From: Chloroflexota bacterium
GTDB lineage: Bacteria; Chloroflexota; Dehalococcoidia; Dehalococcoidales; UBA2162
DNA length: 59,045 bases
NCBI GenBank assembly: GCA_016190825.1
Contig: JACPPV010000015.1
Coordinates: 1-59,045, forward strand
Direction of reading: 5' to 3'
Below are positions 23,516-35,186 of this stretch, piece after piece. Position numbers and translations under genes: made by a program. The first letter of the stretch is position 1, and each line of letters opens with the position of its first letter. The notes under the pieces are model-generated. The model searched no databases. It worked only from the letters and a program-made list of their open reading frames with translations, and was not told where the DNA came from.

Positions 23516-24844
23516 ATGAATAGCAAACGGGTCATCGTTATCGGCGGTGGAGCCAGCGGCCTTATGGCGGCAGGACGCGCCGCCGAGCAAGGCGCCGAGG
23601 TGACCCTCCTGGAAAAGATGGACCGCCCCGGCAAAAAGATTCTCATCAGCGGCAATATGCGCTGCAACGTGACAAACCAGAAAGAGCTGGATGACTTTCT
23701 CCTCATGTATGGCGAAAACGGCCGCTTTCTCCATGGCGCTTTCCACCGTTTTTTCCGCGAAGACCTGCTGGCTCTCCTGAAGCGTTACGGCGTCGAAACT
23801 AAGACGGAACGGGGAGGGCGAATCTTCCCGGTATCAGATGACGCAGCGGATGTGCTTAGAGCCTTTGAACGCTACCTGGCTGAGTATGGTGTCAAGCTGG
23901 TCAGGAAAGTCCGCGTAGACGACATACGGGTTGAGCAGGGACGGACGGTGGGGATAAGCACCGCGCAAGGAGAGTTTCCGGCGGAAGCGGTAATACTGGC
24001 CGCCGGCGGCGCATCCTTCCCGGCTACCGGCTCCAGCGGCGATGGCTACCGCCTGGCAGCGGCGCTGGGTCACACCGTAACCAGGCTACGCCCCGCCCTC
24101 GTTCCCCTCATAGCCGAAGAGCGGGATCTCCCCGCCAGCATGCAGGGAGTTAGTCTGCGGAATGTTCGCCTCACCGCTTTCCAATCCCGGGCTGCCGATA
24201 TTGACCCGGCCTCCGTTCCTTCAGAGGATACTGGACGGGGCATACCAGGGAAGCGTCCCCGGTTTCCGGTTATTGAGAGTCGCCTGGGGGAAATGATGAT
24301 GACCCACTTTGGCATCGGCGGTCCGGTTGTACTCAGGATGAGCCTGGCAATCGTGGACGCCCTTGACCACGGTCCGGTCAGCGTGGCAATCGACCTCAAA
24401 CCCGGGCTCACTGTGCCGCAACTTCGCAGCCGGTTACAGCGGGATTTCGACCAATTTGGCAAGCGGACCTATGCGAACATCATCAAGGGGCTCTTGCCCC
24501 TAAAGATGGTGGAACCATTCAACCAGATGAGCGGGGTTTCTCCTGAAACTCCCGGCAACCAGGTAAACGCTGAGAGCCGGGAAAGGCTCCTTCTCCTGCT
24601 AAAGGCGCTCCGCTTCAACATCAAAGGGGCGTTGCCACTGGCCGCCGCCATGGTGACCGCCGGCGGCGTTTCCCTAAAGGAAATAGACCCGCGCACCATG
24701 GCTTCCCGCCTCGTACCGGGCCTCTTTTTCTGCGGCGAGGTAATGGACATCGATGCCGATACCGGGGGCTACAATCTTCAGGCTGCCTTCTCGACCGGCT
24801 ATGTTGCCGGAGAACACGCCGCCCTCCTGGTCACCGGCGGTTGA
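23516..24844 (+). CDS. HI0933/BaiN-family flavoprotein
   Basis: This protein of about 442 residues opens with an FAD-binding Rossmann motif, VIVIGGGASGLMAAGRAAEQG, split here as VIVIGGGASGLMAAG plus RAAEQG. It contains GKKILISGNMRCNVTN, typical of the HI0933 (YhiN, BaiN) family, and ends with CGEVMDIDADTGGYNLQAAF and GYVAGEHAA, the C-terminal FAD signature. These are NAD(P)/FAD oxidoreductases with few proven substrates. Upstream in-frame ATGs (23456, 23471) exist, but ATG 23516 lies at the expected distance from the Rossmann motif; no start has a good ribosome site. The 3' end overlaps maf by 14 bp, tail to tail. Confidence 0.9.
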   Translation: MNSKRVIVIGGGASGLMAAGRAAEQGAEVTLLEKMDRPGKKILISGNMRCNVTNQKELDDFLLMYGENGRFLHGAFHRFFREDLLALLKRYGVETKTERGGRIFPVSDDAADVLRAFERYLAEYGVKLVRKVRVDDIRVEQGRTVGISTAQGEFPAEAVILAAGGASFPATGSSGDGYRLAAALGHTVTRLRPALVPLIAEERDLPASMQGVSLRNVRLTAFQSRAADIDPASVPSEDTGRGIPGKRPRFPVIESRLGEMMMTHFGIGGPVVLRMSLAIVDALDHGPVSVAIDLKPGLTVPQLRSRLQRDFDQFGKRTYANIIKGLLPLKMVEPFNQMSGVSPETPGNQVNAESRERLLLLLKALRFNIKGALPLAAAMVTAGGVSLKEIDPRTMASRLVPGLFFCGEVMDIDADTGGYNLQAAFSTGYVAGEHAALLVTGG

Positions 24845-25427
24845 GCTGCTCTCTCCAGATATCGACGCCGAATTCCTTCAAGCCGTCAGCCAGGGCGCTC
24901 AGCGGAAGACCGACCACATTATAATAGTCTCCCTCGATCCTCTCCACAATTATCGAGCCAAGTCCCTGGATGGCGTAGGCGCCGGCTTTGTCCATTGGCT
25001 CGCCGGACTGGACATAGGCATTGATCTCTTCTGAATCGAGTGGTTTTATGTAAACTTTGGTCTCAACGATCCTGGACAACCTCTTGCCCCGGTCCGCATC
25101 GAGAATGGTGAAGCCTGTAATCACCAGATGAGTCCTTCCGCTCAAGAGACGAAGCATCCGCCTGGCTTCATCCTCATTGGACGGCTTGCCCAGGATCATA
25201 CCATCAAGAAAGCCGATGGTATCGGCAGCAATGATGATGGCATTGCGCTGCTTTCGGGCTACCGCTTCAGCCTTTTCCAGCGATAACCGCTTCACCACTT
25301 CATGGGGCTCAAGCGCGGCATCAGGAATCTCCTCGCTCTCGCTCGGTTCGACCTCAAAAGCCAGGCCAAGGTTCTCCAGGAGCTCTTTCCTTCGAGGCGA
25401 GGCAGAAGCCAGAATGATTCTCTTCAT
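24831..25427 (-). CDS. maf: Maf-family nucleotide pyrophosphatase
   Basis: Maf proteins hydrolyse non-canonical or damaged nucleoside triphosphates such as dTTP/UTP or m7GTP. The protein of about 198 residues begins IILASASPRRKELLENLGL, the family's signature, and has IIAADTIGFLDGMILGKP with the catalytic Asp, and DKAGAYAIQGLGS. The usual ADTVV is ADTIGF here, a variation in the strand after the catalytic Asp. The start is ATG 25427; 25436 (MDEM) is an alternative. It converges on the flavoprotein gene. Confidence 0.94.
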   Translation of the reverse strand: MKRIILASASPRRKELLENLGLAFEVEPSESEEIPDAALEPHEVVKRLSLEKAEAVARKQRNAIIIAADTIGFLDGMILGKPSNEDEARRMLRLLSGRTHLVITGFTILDADRGKRLSRIVETKVYIKPLDSEEINAYVQSGEPMDKAGAYAIQGLGSIIVERIEGDYYNVVGLPLSALADGLKEFGVDIWREQLNRR

Positions 25428-25542
25428 CTCATCCAACTCCCGGTATAACCACTCTATCCAGCACAGCGGCAGGTGTCAAGCCCGGACCGCGCACTTCCCG
25501 TCCGCACTAATGACATTTGATGAAAAATCTTGGTGACAGCGA

Positions 25543-25570
25543 TTGACAAGCTGGCAAAATAGTCTAGAAT
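25543..25570 (+). promoter_or_regulatory. Promoter of the HHSL-repeat protein gene
   Basis: A perfect TTGACA (25543-25548) and TAGAAT (25565-25570) are 16 bp apart, about 70 bp ahead of the start codon. Confidence 0.7.
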
Positions 25571-25639
25571 AATTCTTATCGGTGGAATTCGACCGGAACA
25601 ATTTCCGGAATCGCGTTCTACGTGTAGAGGGAGCAAAGG

Positions 25640-26374
25640 ATGCTGCACAAGGCATTACGAGGCATTGGCATTGCCCTGATATTGATGCCGGAGCCTCTGA
25701 CAACCGCTGTTGGCATTGTGCTCCTCGGCATCGTATATCTACTCCCCAGAAGCAACAAGTTTGTCAGCCAGCGCTATCTGCACGGTCTGATAAAGTTCTA
25801 TCTCAACCAGACCAGGCCCCGCAGCCAGCCGGGGAAAATCATACACCACAGCCTGAAAGAGAAATTGGCCGACTACAATCTGTTCTGGCAGCCGCCGGCC
25901 GTGAAAAAGGTCACCCGCCATGTTATAGACGATGAACGTTTGCGCCTGAAATATGGAATGCGCCAGCAGAAGCCGGTGGCCGACATGAGTAATCAGCTTA
26001 CAGGCGCGCAGGAAACGGCAGGGAGCATCGTACATCATAGCCTGGCCAGCAGGTGGTCCACCTATGACTGGCTATGGCAACCCCGGGCATCACATGATAG
26101 AGCCAGCAATCGAGTTGAAAGCCACCAGCCTGAACGACATCCCTATGGCAGCGCATTGGCCTATCCACTGAACCAGGCCGCCGGCAACCCGAAGAGCGGC
26201 ACTCCCCGAAAAGCCGATAAGATAATCCATCACAGCCTCATACACAGCCTGTCCGGCTATGTCCTGCCGAGCGTGCCGCTGATGCCGAAAAAGGCAGTCG
26301 AGCATAAGATTGATATCAGCAAATTACAGCGGTACTACGAAGGGAAGCTGGCTGAACTCGCCGGCCATGGTTGA
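25640..26374 (+). CDS. Unrecognised membrane-anchored protein with three HHSL repeats
   Basis: This 244-residue protein belongs to no family I know. The N-terminus is hydrophobic (about 8-36, IGIALILMPEPLTTAVGIVL and on), probably one or two membrane passes. The basic remainder carries three related motifs about 64 residues apart: KIIHHSLKEKLADYNLFWQP (66-85), SIVHHSLASRWSTYDWLWQP (129-148) and KIIHHSLIHSLSGYVLPSVP (194-213). Each has two His, then Leu and an aromatic-Pro end. A helix at 222-240 closes the protein. It has a strong promoter and ribosome site (GAGGGAGCAAAGG) and stands alone. The His pairs could bind a metal or haem, or the repeats could contact a partner; neither is shown. Confidence 0.8.
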   Translation: MLHKALRGIGIALILMPEPLTTAVGIVLLGIVYLLPRSNKFVSQRYLHGLIKFYLNQTRPRSQPGKIIHHSLKEKLADYNLFWQPPAVKKVTRHVIDDERLRLKYGMRQQKPVADMSNQLTGAQETAGSIVHHSLASRWSTYDWLWQPRASHDRASNRVESHQPERHPYGSALAYPLNQAAGNPKSGTPRKADKIIHHSLIHSLSGYVLPSVPLMPKKAVEHKIDISKLQRYYEGKLAELAGHG

Positions 26375-26508
26375 GCTACCACACAAACAGTCCCTAAACC
26401 GGAGAGGATAATTCTCCGCCATGCCAGGCCGACCACGGCGCAGGTCCGTTCAGCAAATACGCCACGCATATCAAGCCAACCTAAAATTAAGAATTCAGCG
26501 GCTGTTTC

Positions 26509-27393
26509 CTACTCCAGCAGCCGGTACATATTCTCGTAGGCTTTCCGGAAATTCGGGTCCCGTGCTTCGAGGGCGCTCTTAAGGGCAGTCATTTTCCTAA
26601 TGAAGCTAGCCCGGTCTTTGTTCCTGATAATATCTGCCCAGACAGCCGTATTTCTCTGAAACGTCTCTTCTATCTGCGCCATTCCCGGAAGATTCAGTTG
26701 CAGTGACGCGTAAAGCTCGGGGTCCTCCGAAACCACGCTTTCGGCGAGGGTAAGCAACAGCCTGTAGGTGCTACCGCCGAGACCTTCCAGCGATTCCAGC
26801 TTTTTCAGGTTGAGCAGCGTTTCGGCTGACACGATGCCGATAAAATGGGCCAGCCCCAGGACGACTGCCATATCCTCATCGTGTTCCTCCGGGCTCATCA
26901 GGGTAACTCTTGCCCCCCGGTCTTCAAGATGCTGCTTGAGTTTTTGCGCCAGCGCCGCTTCACCGTCAGTGGTAGGAGTCAAAACAATGTTTTTGTTCTT
27001 GATATCTCGGGCGCCCGGACCAAACACGGGATGTGTCCCCAGCACCAGGCACCGTTCCAGATACCGATGCATGATAGCCACCGGCCCCGTTTTCACCGAA
27101 GTGATATCCACCACAACCTGTCCGGGCTTTACGTGGGGCTGAAGCTGCTTGACCACTTCTTCAAAAGCCTCAATCGGCACCGAAAGCAGAACTACATCGG
27201 CGCTGGCAGCCGCCGCGAAATTGGTCGCCGTTTCAATATCAAGTTGCTGTCTTATGTCCAGTAATTTCCGTTCATCGCGGCCGATGACGGTGACCTCCTG
27301 TCCCTCTTTGAGCAAGAAAGCGGCAAACCAGCGCCCCATTTTCCCTGTTCCGCCGATAATGGCTATTTTCAACTTCTCTCCCGGACGAGCCAT
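26509..27393 (-). CDS. tyrA: Prephenate dehydrogenase
   Basis: TyrA converts prephenate to 4-hydroxyphenylpyruvate with NAD(P) in tyrosine synthesis. The protein of about 294 residues begins with a Rossmann motif (IAIIGGTGKMGRWFAAFLL). VDITSVKTGPVAIM and VLGTHPVFGPGA follow, the latter with the active-site His. The C-terminal helical dimerisation part is complete. The glycine-rich motif G-G-T-G-K-M-G is the archaeal and chloroflexal variant. ATG 27393 is preceded by an in-frame TTG at 27396. It lies 138 bp behind clpC on the same strand and may be read from the same transcript. Confidence 0.92.
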   Translation of the reverse strand: MARPGEKLKIAIIGGTGKMGRWFAAFLLKEGQEVTVIGRDERKLLDIRQQLDIETATNFAAAASADVVLLSVPIEAFEEVVKQLQPHVKPGQVVVDITSVKTGPVAIMHRYLERCLVLGTHPVFGPGARDIKNKNIVLTPTTDGEAALAQKLKQHLEDRGARVTLMSPEEHDEDMAVVLGLAHFIGIVSAETLLNLKKLESLEGLGGSTYRLLLTLAESVVSEDPELYASLQLNLPGMAQIEETFQRNTAVWADIIRNKDRASFIRKMTALKSALEARDPNFRKAYENMYRLLE

Positions 27394-27531
27394 CAAAACA
27401 TTCCAATGCTTAGTTGCAGAGAAAAGCGTATTATGCGCGCCGTTCGTATTCCGACTTTGTCAGGATTCGGCAAGCTCATCTCAATGGTGAACGACGAAAC
27501 AACCAGGTCATCTATACGATTATTTGTGCAG

Positions 27532-29984
<2,453 letters not shown>

Positions 29985-29988
<4 letters not shown>

Positions 29989-30794
29989 CCCAACCTAACC
30001 TCCAGTTTGTTCTTCACCCCAAATTTCACCATCAGAAAGTCTTCAATACGGCGTCTAACGCCGAGATACTGCCAGTTATAATCGTGCCCGGGAGCGTTGA
30101 CGCAGTAGGTAAACTTTTGCGGATGCCCATCCAGCCAGTATTTGAGCCAGCGAGAAGGGGCAGTAACATAGGACTTGAAGCCGAGCCAGAGATTCCGGTG
30201 TGCCATGGGATCAGGCACCATGCCATTATCATCTATTGCCAGGGTCCGCTCTGTAACCACCCGCCGGGACATGTGCGGGAAAAACAAGCCCAGCTCAATA
30301 CTGTAAACCTGCTTGAGATCGCTTATCTGCCGCATGACGGCGTTGCTGAAAGCCGCACCCTGGCTGACGCCAACCAGCACTATCTTTAGTTCCTTAAAGT
30401 GCCCGGAAATAAATCTCACCTCCGTGGCCAGTTCAATTGACTTTCTCATTTGCCCTTTGAAAAGGAATTTGGTCTGTTCTTTCATATCTAACATGTGAGC
30501 CAGCCAGCTGTTTCCCGAGCGAAAGTACTGGACCGTCAACCAGCAGTAGCCCATGCGCCCGATGGTGTTTGAGACTCCCTCAACGATGCTTCTCTCCCAC
30601 TCAAGCAGGTCGTCAAGAGGGGTGCTCCCCCAGCCACCCGGATTATGAATCACAAGGAATTCCTTGCCCTTCACCCGGGTGCAAATATCAACGAGATGAT
30701 TGGCCAGAGCTACACCTCTCTTGCTTCGTTTGCCGAAAAGCTTCTGCGCCAGAAGTTTAGCCTCTTGCTGGAGCACTGACACCGATTCAGACAT
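29985..30794 (-). CDS. Alpha/beta-hydrolase-like protein
   Basis: This 269-residue protein has the nucleophile-elbow motif GVSQG in [19 protein letters not shown], matching the G-x-S-x-G of alpha/beta hydrolases. [18 protein letters not shown] may form the oxyanion region, and the likely catalytic His is in [13 protein letters not shown] near the C-terminus. It has no clear signal peptide. The ATG at 30794 overlaps the end of the methyltransferase gene by eight bp, and the stop overlaps the clpC start. It is thus embedded in the heat-shock operon. The substrate is unknown; a lipid or ester is possible. Confidence 0.72.
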
Positions 30795-31341
30795 TGTTGA
30801 GACTGTGCTCCTCTTTCTCCTTTTTGCCCAGTTTGCGCCGCTTTTCGATAAACGTCCTGTCACCTTCCTGCCATACCCACAGGTGATGGTCAGGATGAAG
30901 CCAGCCGCTGACCGACTGCCGGGAAGGTGAGACGATGAACACGGCATCAGATGTACGGGTAAACTCATCCAGCGCCTGCCTTGCCTGAGTGACAGTCGGA
31001 ATGTGTTCCAGCACATGGCTGACGAAAACGGCGCCGAAGACCTTATCTCCAAAGGGAATATTCGTTATACTGGCGACCACCGGCTGAGGATGCCCGGCAA
31101 CAGCGTTACGGTTGATATCCAGGCAAACATCTCCACCCCCGTGAGCCGGTATTTTGAGAAAGCGGCGCAACCACTGGTTACCATAGGGTCCGCCGGCAAT
31201 CAGCAGAGGCTTCCCCATCCGCCGCGCACAAAAGAGTGCCTTCCTGTATTGTTCTCTCTTGGTCCGGATCTCGCCCAGCCATACCAGCAGCTGCCAGGCA
31301 AGTATTATTCCCGCTCCGATAAACCAGCTCAGATACTGCAT
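30787..31341 (-). CDS. Methyltransferase-like protein with N-terminal membrane anchor
   Basis: The 184-residue protein starts with a hydrophobic segment (about 3-20, YLSWFIGAGIILAWQLLVWL). A degenerate class I S-adenosylmethionine-binding fold follows: LLIAGGPYGNQ, GGDVCLDINRNAV, then ASITNIPFGDKVFGAVFVSH and VLEHIPTV, the last like the motif after strand 4 in Methyltransf_11 proteins. The first glycine motif is weak, so activity is uncertain. It lies 12 bp behind the VTT gene and overlaps the hydrolase gene. The membrane anchor suggests a lipid-linked substrate. Confidence 0.7.
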   Translation of the reverse strand: MQYLSWFIGAGIILAWQLLVWLGEIRTKREQYRKALFCARRMGKPLLIAGGPYGNQWLRRFLKIPAHGGGDVCLDINRNAVAGHPQPVVASITNIPFGDKVFGAVFVSHVLEHIPTVTQARQALDEFTRTSDAVFIVSPSRQSVSGWLHPDHHLWVWQEGDRTFIEKRRKLGKKEKEEHSLNNV

Positions 31342-31353
31342 GACAGGAACCTT

Positions 31354-32028
31354 CTATATTCCCAAAAGGCGCGAAAGTGAATTCAGCCCGTAATAACCGG
31401 CGAAGGCAAGAAGCAGGCTTTTCACACAATTACCAAGGAGCGAGAAAAAGAAGTATTTCGGCGGCGGAAAACGGAGCGCCCCGATGGCAACCGTCATGGG
31501 CAGGTGAAAAGGATTGAACATTGCCGATGTAAGAAAAGAAGCCCAGGCGCCATGCCGCCTCGCCCAGTTAACAGCCCTGTGGTAAAGCCGGTGCGTAACC
31601 CGCTGAGTTACGATCTCCGTAAGTCTGCTGCCCCCGTAGCCGATCATGAAAGTAGGCAAATGGCCCAGGGTAGCGCCAAAGGCTGAGGTAATCCCGACAC
31701 TTACCGGAGCCATCATCCCCCATCTGGGAGCAAGCACTGCAGGCAACGTAAAAACAAAAAGCCAGTAAGGGACCGGCACAGCGGTCATACTGAGAAGGCT
31801 GCCCGCCAAGAAAGAAAGAATGAATATCCCCAGCAGGCTGTAATTGGCGATTGCGGCAACCTTCATCAGGTCCTCTTTGTAATAAATGGCTATCGCGGAT
31901 AGCACGAGCGCGAAAATTATGCTTACGGCGCCGAGAAGCAATTCTCTCTTCGGCCGTTTTTGCCTGACTTCTTCAGTCATTTCCAGCGTGCCCACATTAT
32001 TTCGCGATGTCTCTTTTCGCAAACTCAT
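31354..32028 (-). CDS. VTT/DedA-like membrane protein
   Basis: The 224-residue protein has five or six membrane segments. Its last third reads MFNPFHLPMTVAIGALRFPP, then YFFFSLLGNCVKSLLLAFAG, which fits the VTT (DedA, SNARE-associated) domain linked to membrane-lipid scrambling or transport. The N-terminal 30 residues are basic and cytoplasmic. The start at 32028 overlaps the preceding methyltransferase gene by 32 bp; ATG 31980 (MTEEV) is an alternative. It is a member of the dnaJ-hspR-clpC transcription unit. Confidence 0.75.
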   Translation of the reverse strand: MSLRKETSRNNVGTLEMTEEVRQKRPKRELLLGAVSIIFALVLSAIAIYYKEDLMKVAAIANYSLLGIFILSFLAGSLLSMTAVPVPYWLFVFTLPAVLAPRWGMMAPVSVGITSAFGATLGHLPTFMIGYGGSRLTEIVTQRVTHRLYHRAVNWARRHGAWASFLTSAMFNPFHLPMTVAIGALRFPPPKYFFFSLLGNCVKSLLLAFAGYYGLNSLSRLLGI

Positions 32029-32566
32029 AAAGCTTTTCCTGCCTCAAGACACAGGAGAATAGACCGTCCGCATACCCGAGTATTTTATCTCTCATGCCGT
32101 CATATACAACCAGGCGCCCGTCTTTTTTCAATACGCGATGCAGTTCCACCAGGACAGCCCGCCGGTCCACGATCTCGTGAAGAACATCGCACATCCAGAT
32201 AATATCAACGCTCTCATCGGACAGACCAGTCCAGTCCGCAGCCAGAATGGTTTCAATATTGTCCAGTCCCTCCTCCCGCGATTTCCTGGCAACAATCTCG
32301 AGCTGGCGCGGAAAGCAGTCCAGCGCATATACCTTTCCCTGCTTGCCAACGATCCTCGCAGCAGGCAGGGTAAAAGAGCCTGTGCCACAACCGTAATCCA
32401 GAAAGGTCTGCCCCTCTTCGACCAGCCCGACATCGTCCCACTGTCTCAGAATGTTACGCCCGCTGACTTTTTCCCGCCACCACGGCCACCAATGAACCCA
32501 CAGGGCATAGTGGGCGCGGTAAAGCGGAAAGAACTTGTCACGAATAAAACTTTCAAACTCAGCCAA
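31997..32566 (-). CDS. Class I SAM-dependent methyltransferase
   Basis: This 189-residue protein has the S-adenosylmethionine motif FLDYGCGTGSFTLPAARIVG (split as FLDYGCGTGSF and TLPAARIVG), the acidic end of strand 2 in VYALDCFPRQLEI, and IIWMCDVLHEIVDRR. This pattern is that of Methyltransf_25/UbiE-like enzymes. The substrate is not predictable. It starts 21 bp behind hspR in the heat-shock operon and overlaps the next gene. Confidence 0.85.
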   Translation of the reverse strand: MAEFESFIRDKFFPLYRAHYALWVHWWPWWREKVSGRNILRQWDDVGLVEEGQTFLDYGCGTGSFTLPAARIVGKQGKVYALDCFPRQLEIVARKSREEGLDNIETILAADWTGLSDESVDIIWMCDVLHEIVDRRAVLVELHRVLKKDGRLVVYDGMRDKILGYADGLFSCVLRQEKLYEFAKRDIAK

Positions 32567-32587
32567 TGCGCTTCTCCCAATTTTCGA

Positions 32588-32926
32588 TCATTGAGTCTGT
32601 CCCTGGCCCTGAAATCTGGATTCCGTTTCTCTCAACCTCCGCAGTTCTGATTCGAGTTCTTCTACCTGATGCTGCAGTTCCCTTACCCGCTGCGTCATAC
32701 GTAATATTACCTCTATTCCCGCCAGATTGATTCCAAGGTCTTCCATCAGGGTTTTGACCCTTCGAAGGAAAATAAGGTCTCTATCTGAATAGAGGCGGAG
32801 GTTACCTCTCGACCGGGATGGCACCATTATGCCAACCTTTTCGTAGTAGCGCAAGGTATAAGTGGGAATTCCCACCATTCTGGCGGCGACGCTGATAACG
32901 TAACGCGGTACATCGTTATTGGTCAT
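32588..32926 (-). CDS. hspR: HspR-like MerR-family heat-shock repressor
   Basis: The 112-residue regulator has a MerR-type winged helix: YVISVAARMVGIPTYTLRYY, then EKVGIMVPSRSRGNLRLYSD, the form typical of HspR. A C-terminal coiled coil follows (VRELQHQVEELESELRRLRE). HspR represses chaperone genes at HAIR operators, often with DnaK as co-repressor. It lies 16 bp behind dnaJ, as in other HspR operons, and so would regulate its own unit. No clear HAIR sequence (CTTGAGT-N7-ACTCAAG) is visible upstream of dnaJ. Confidence 0.93.
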   Translation of the reverse strand: MTNNDVPRYVISVAARMVGIPTYTLRYYEKVGIMVPSRSRGNLRLYSDRDLIFLRRVKTLMEDLGINLAGIEVILRMTQRVRELQHQVEELESELRRLRETESRFQGQGQTQ

Positions 32927-32942
32927 GGCTCATCTTCCCATT

Positions 32943-33929
32943 TCAAACCGGCCGCAGCCGTTGAAGCTGCTCGAAAAGTTTCTTCTCTTCCGTGTTAAGG
33001 TTCACCGGCAGGACTACCCTGACTGTCGCCAACAAATCGCCGGACGCGGAATCGCCCAGGTGAGGCATCCCCTGCCCCTTCATACGGAAAGTCCGTCCAT
33101 TCTGGGTTTCGAGCGGAATCTTGAGGGCGATTTTGCCCTTCAGAGTCGAGATTTCCACCTCTCCACCCAGCATCGCAACGGTCAGCGGAACACTTGCCTC
33201 CACGTAGAGGTCATCACCTTTCCTCTCAAAAAGCCGGTGGGGATGCACCGAAATGACGAGATAGAGGTCACCCGCAGCCGCACCGCTGTAGCCCGGCTCA
33301 CCCTTGCCGGCGACACGCACCCGGGACCCCTCCCTGACGCCTGGAGGAATCCTGACTTCCAGCCGGTTCAGGCGGCGCACCACTCCGGCGCCGCGGCAGG
33401 TCGAACATGCTGCGTTCCGTATTCTTCCGGCGCCGCCGCAGGCGGAGCAGGGCTCATTAGTCTCAAGGCTAAGCACGCGGCTGGTTCCGTGATAGGCTTC
33501 CTCCAGGGTGACGTCAACCGCATGATCGATATCCCGACCACGCCTCGCCCTGGTCCGCTGGCCATACGTTCTGGCGCCAAAGCCACGAAGCACGTCGCCG
33601 AACACGCTCTCAACATCGCTGTCAAAGGTGAACGGCCGCCCAGCGGCGCCAAAATCCCAAGATGGTGCACCCTGTGCCCCTTTTGCTCCGGCAAACTGGT
33701 CAGCATACTGCCACTGATCGCCAAACTGGTCATATTTCTTCCGCTTCTCGCTATCAGAGATGACCTCGTAAGCCTCATTAATCTCCTTAAACGTGGCTTC
33801 GGCGGTCTTGTCTCCCGGATTGACGTCAGGATGATGTTTGCGCGCCAGCCGCCGGTAAGCCTTCCTGATTTCGTCTTCGCTGGCGTTTCGCTTGACGCCC
33901 AGAATTAAATAGTAGTCCTTCCCGGCCAT
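32943..33929 (-). CDS. dnaJ: DnaJ-type co-chaperone with a half zinc region
   Basis: The 328-residue protein has a J domain (1-70) with the HPD motif in [12 protein letters not shown] glycine- and alanine-rich linker follows, then two C-terminal substrate-binding domains. The zinc region contains only two C-x-x-C-x-G-x-G-type motifs (CSACGGAG and CSTCRGAG) instead of the four of classical DnaJ, so it lies between DnaJ and CbpA types. It stimulates the ATPase of DnaK, which is not encoded in this window. It is the first gene of the heat-shock unit. Confidence 0.93.
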   Translation of the reverse strand: MAGKDYYLILGVKRNASEDEIRKAYRRLARKHHPDVNPGDKTAEATFKEINEAYEVISDSEKRKKYDQFGDQWQYADQFAGAKGAQGAPSWDFGAAGRPFTFDSDVESVFGDVLRGFGARTYGQRTRARRGRDIDHAVDVTLEEAYHGTSRVLSLETNEPCSACGGAGRIRNAACSTCRGAGVVRRLNRLEVRIPPGVREGSRVRVAGKGEPGYSGAAAGDLYLVISVHPHRLFERKGDDLYVEASVPLTVAMLGGEVEISTLKGKIALKIPLETQNGRTFRMKGQGMPHLGDSASGDLLATVRVVLPVNLNTEEKKLFEQLQRLRPV

Positions 33930-33951
33930 TCTTATCCCCTCGCCTATTTCA

Positions 33952-34000
33952 AATATAAGCCATCATCCCCATACTGTCAAGATTTTATTAAGAAACTTAA
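33952..34000 (-). promoter_or_regulatory. Promoter of the dnaJ-hspR-clpC operon with a small palindrome
   Basis: On the minus strand TTGACA (33975-33980), a 17-bp spacer and TATATT (33952-33957) stand 23 bp ahead of the dnaJ ATG. Just upstream is the inverted repeat TTAAG-AAA-CTTAA (33988-34000), which could be an operator. It is not a HAIR or CIRCE element. Confidence 0.7.
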
Positions 34001-34190
34001 CATATGGTTATTAGATGGTTGTAAGTCAGGAGCGTTGACCCTCGGGTGAGAAAAGAAAAAGCGCCGCAGATACACCCATCAGAGAAGATAAGAAATGCGC
34101 CATCAGCCGGAGATAGCATCGCTGAACAGTCCGGCAAGCCTATTCCGCAGGAAGAACCGCTCAAATAGTCGGAAATTACACGAAGTTTAA

Positions 34191-35186
34191 TTACGCGAGG
34201 TCTGCCAGACCCAGCGCCTTTCCAATAGCAGCGAGGTCAAGATGTTCCCGCATCATTTCCGCCAGTCTGGGAAGTTTTCTCTCCTGGCGGAACCTGGAGT
34301 TGACCACCGCTTCTTCAATCCGGGCGACCACTGAAGGCACGTCTTCCCTGACCAACACTATGGGAACATCCGTTTCCCGGGCGTGGTCCAGTACGATATC
34401 CTTCAAAGGCGTATCGCCCGCCAGGACCAGGCAGGCAGTTGACGTTTCGAGGGCGGCCATCTGCATGTCGGGACGCTCGCTCTTGACTACCGCCGCCTTA
34501 TTTGCCTTGCGCTCGTAGTAGGCAGGACCGGCGTCCACGTTGCTTGCTCCGAGCATTACGTTCTCCACCAGTCCGGATGTTTTTTCGCTGCCCCTCAGCA
34601 TCTCGCCATGGACCTTTTCTGCCAGCTCGCCAACCGTCAGCGCTAGCAGGGAGCGGTCTTCAGGTAATACCCCGAGAACTTTTATGCCTACGGCCTCAAG
34701 CCGGGGCTGCACTTCGTTCCGAGCCTTTCGCATACGGCTTCCGGGAACCTTGTTAATGATGACGCCCAGCAGACGCGTCCCAAAACCACAGCTCCATTCG
34801 ATAATCCGCTGTAATTCATCAGCGTAGTCAGCAACTATAATCACACTTGCGCCAAGAGCAGCGGCGAGGTCAATGGAAAGATTACTCTCTCCAAAAACAC
34901 CCTCAACAAGGTTTATCTCTATGTTCGCAAACCGGTCATTAGCCTCTTTTATGTCTGTTCTCCGGGCCGCCTCATCCCCAAACACCGGAGCGATAACGTC
35001 CACCGGCTCATCCATCTTGAAAAGACCTTTGAAAAAGACTGCATCGCCATTTTCCCCGTCTGGGGAAATAACAGGCCGGAAGTAACCCACCCTTCTTCCC
35101 TTTTCCAGCAGTAATTTTCCAATTCCAGCACAAATGGTGGACTTACCGCTGCCTGGAGATAGGGAAGTCACATACAGAGCAACCAA
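34191..35186 (-). CDS. BioD-like ATPase with DRTGG domain
   Basis: The 331-residue protein begins with a dethiobiotin-synthetase-like P-loop domain (YVTSLSPGSGKSTICAGIGK) as found at the N-terminus of long phosphate acetyltransferases. A DRTGG-type domain makes up the C-terminal third (about 215-325). No acetyltransferase domain is attached. Free-standing proteins of this type are thought to act as nucleotide-binding regulators, but none of this is proven here. It is followed by about 190 bp of non-coding DNA before the dnaJ promoter and lies near pyrF on the same strand. Confidence 0.82.
   Translation of the reverse strand: MVALYVTSLSPGSGKSTICAGIGKLLLEKGRRVGYFRPVISPDGENGDAVFFKGLFKMDEPVDVIAPVFGDEAARRTDIKEANDRFANIEINLVEGVFGESNLSIDLAAALGASVIIVADYADELQRIIEWSCGFGTRLLGVIINKVPGSRMRKARNEVQPRLEAVGIKVLGVLPEDRSLLALTVGELAEKVHGEMLRGSEKTSGLVENVMLGASNVDAGPAYYERKANKAAVVKSERPDMQMAALETSTACLVLAGDTPLKDIVLDHARETDVPIVLVREDVPSVVARIEEAVVNSRFRQERKLPRLAEMMREHLDLAAIGKALGLADLA

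Noticed and set aside
33930-34100. Search for a HAIR or CIRCE operator ahead of dnaJ
   Set aside because: Neither CTTGAGT-N7-ACTCAAG nor the CIRCE inverted repeat is present; only a short TTAAG-AAA-CTTAA palindrome was found.
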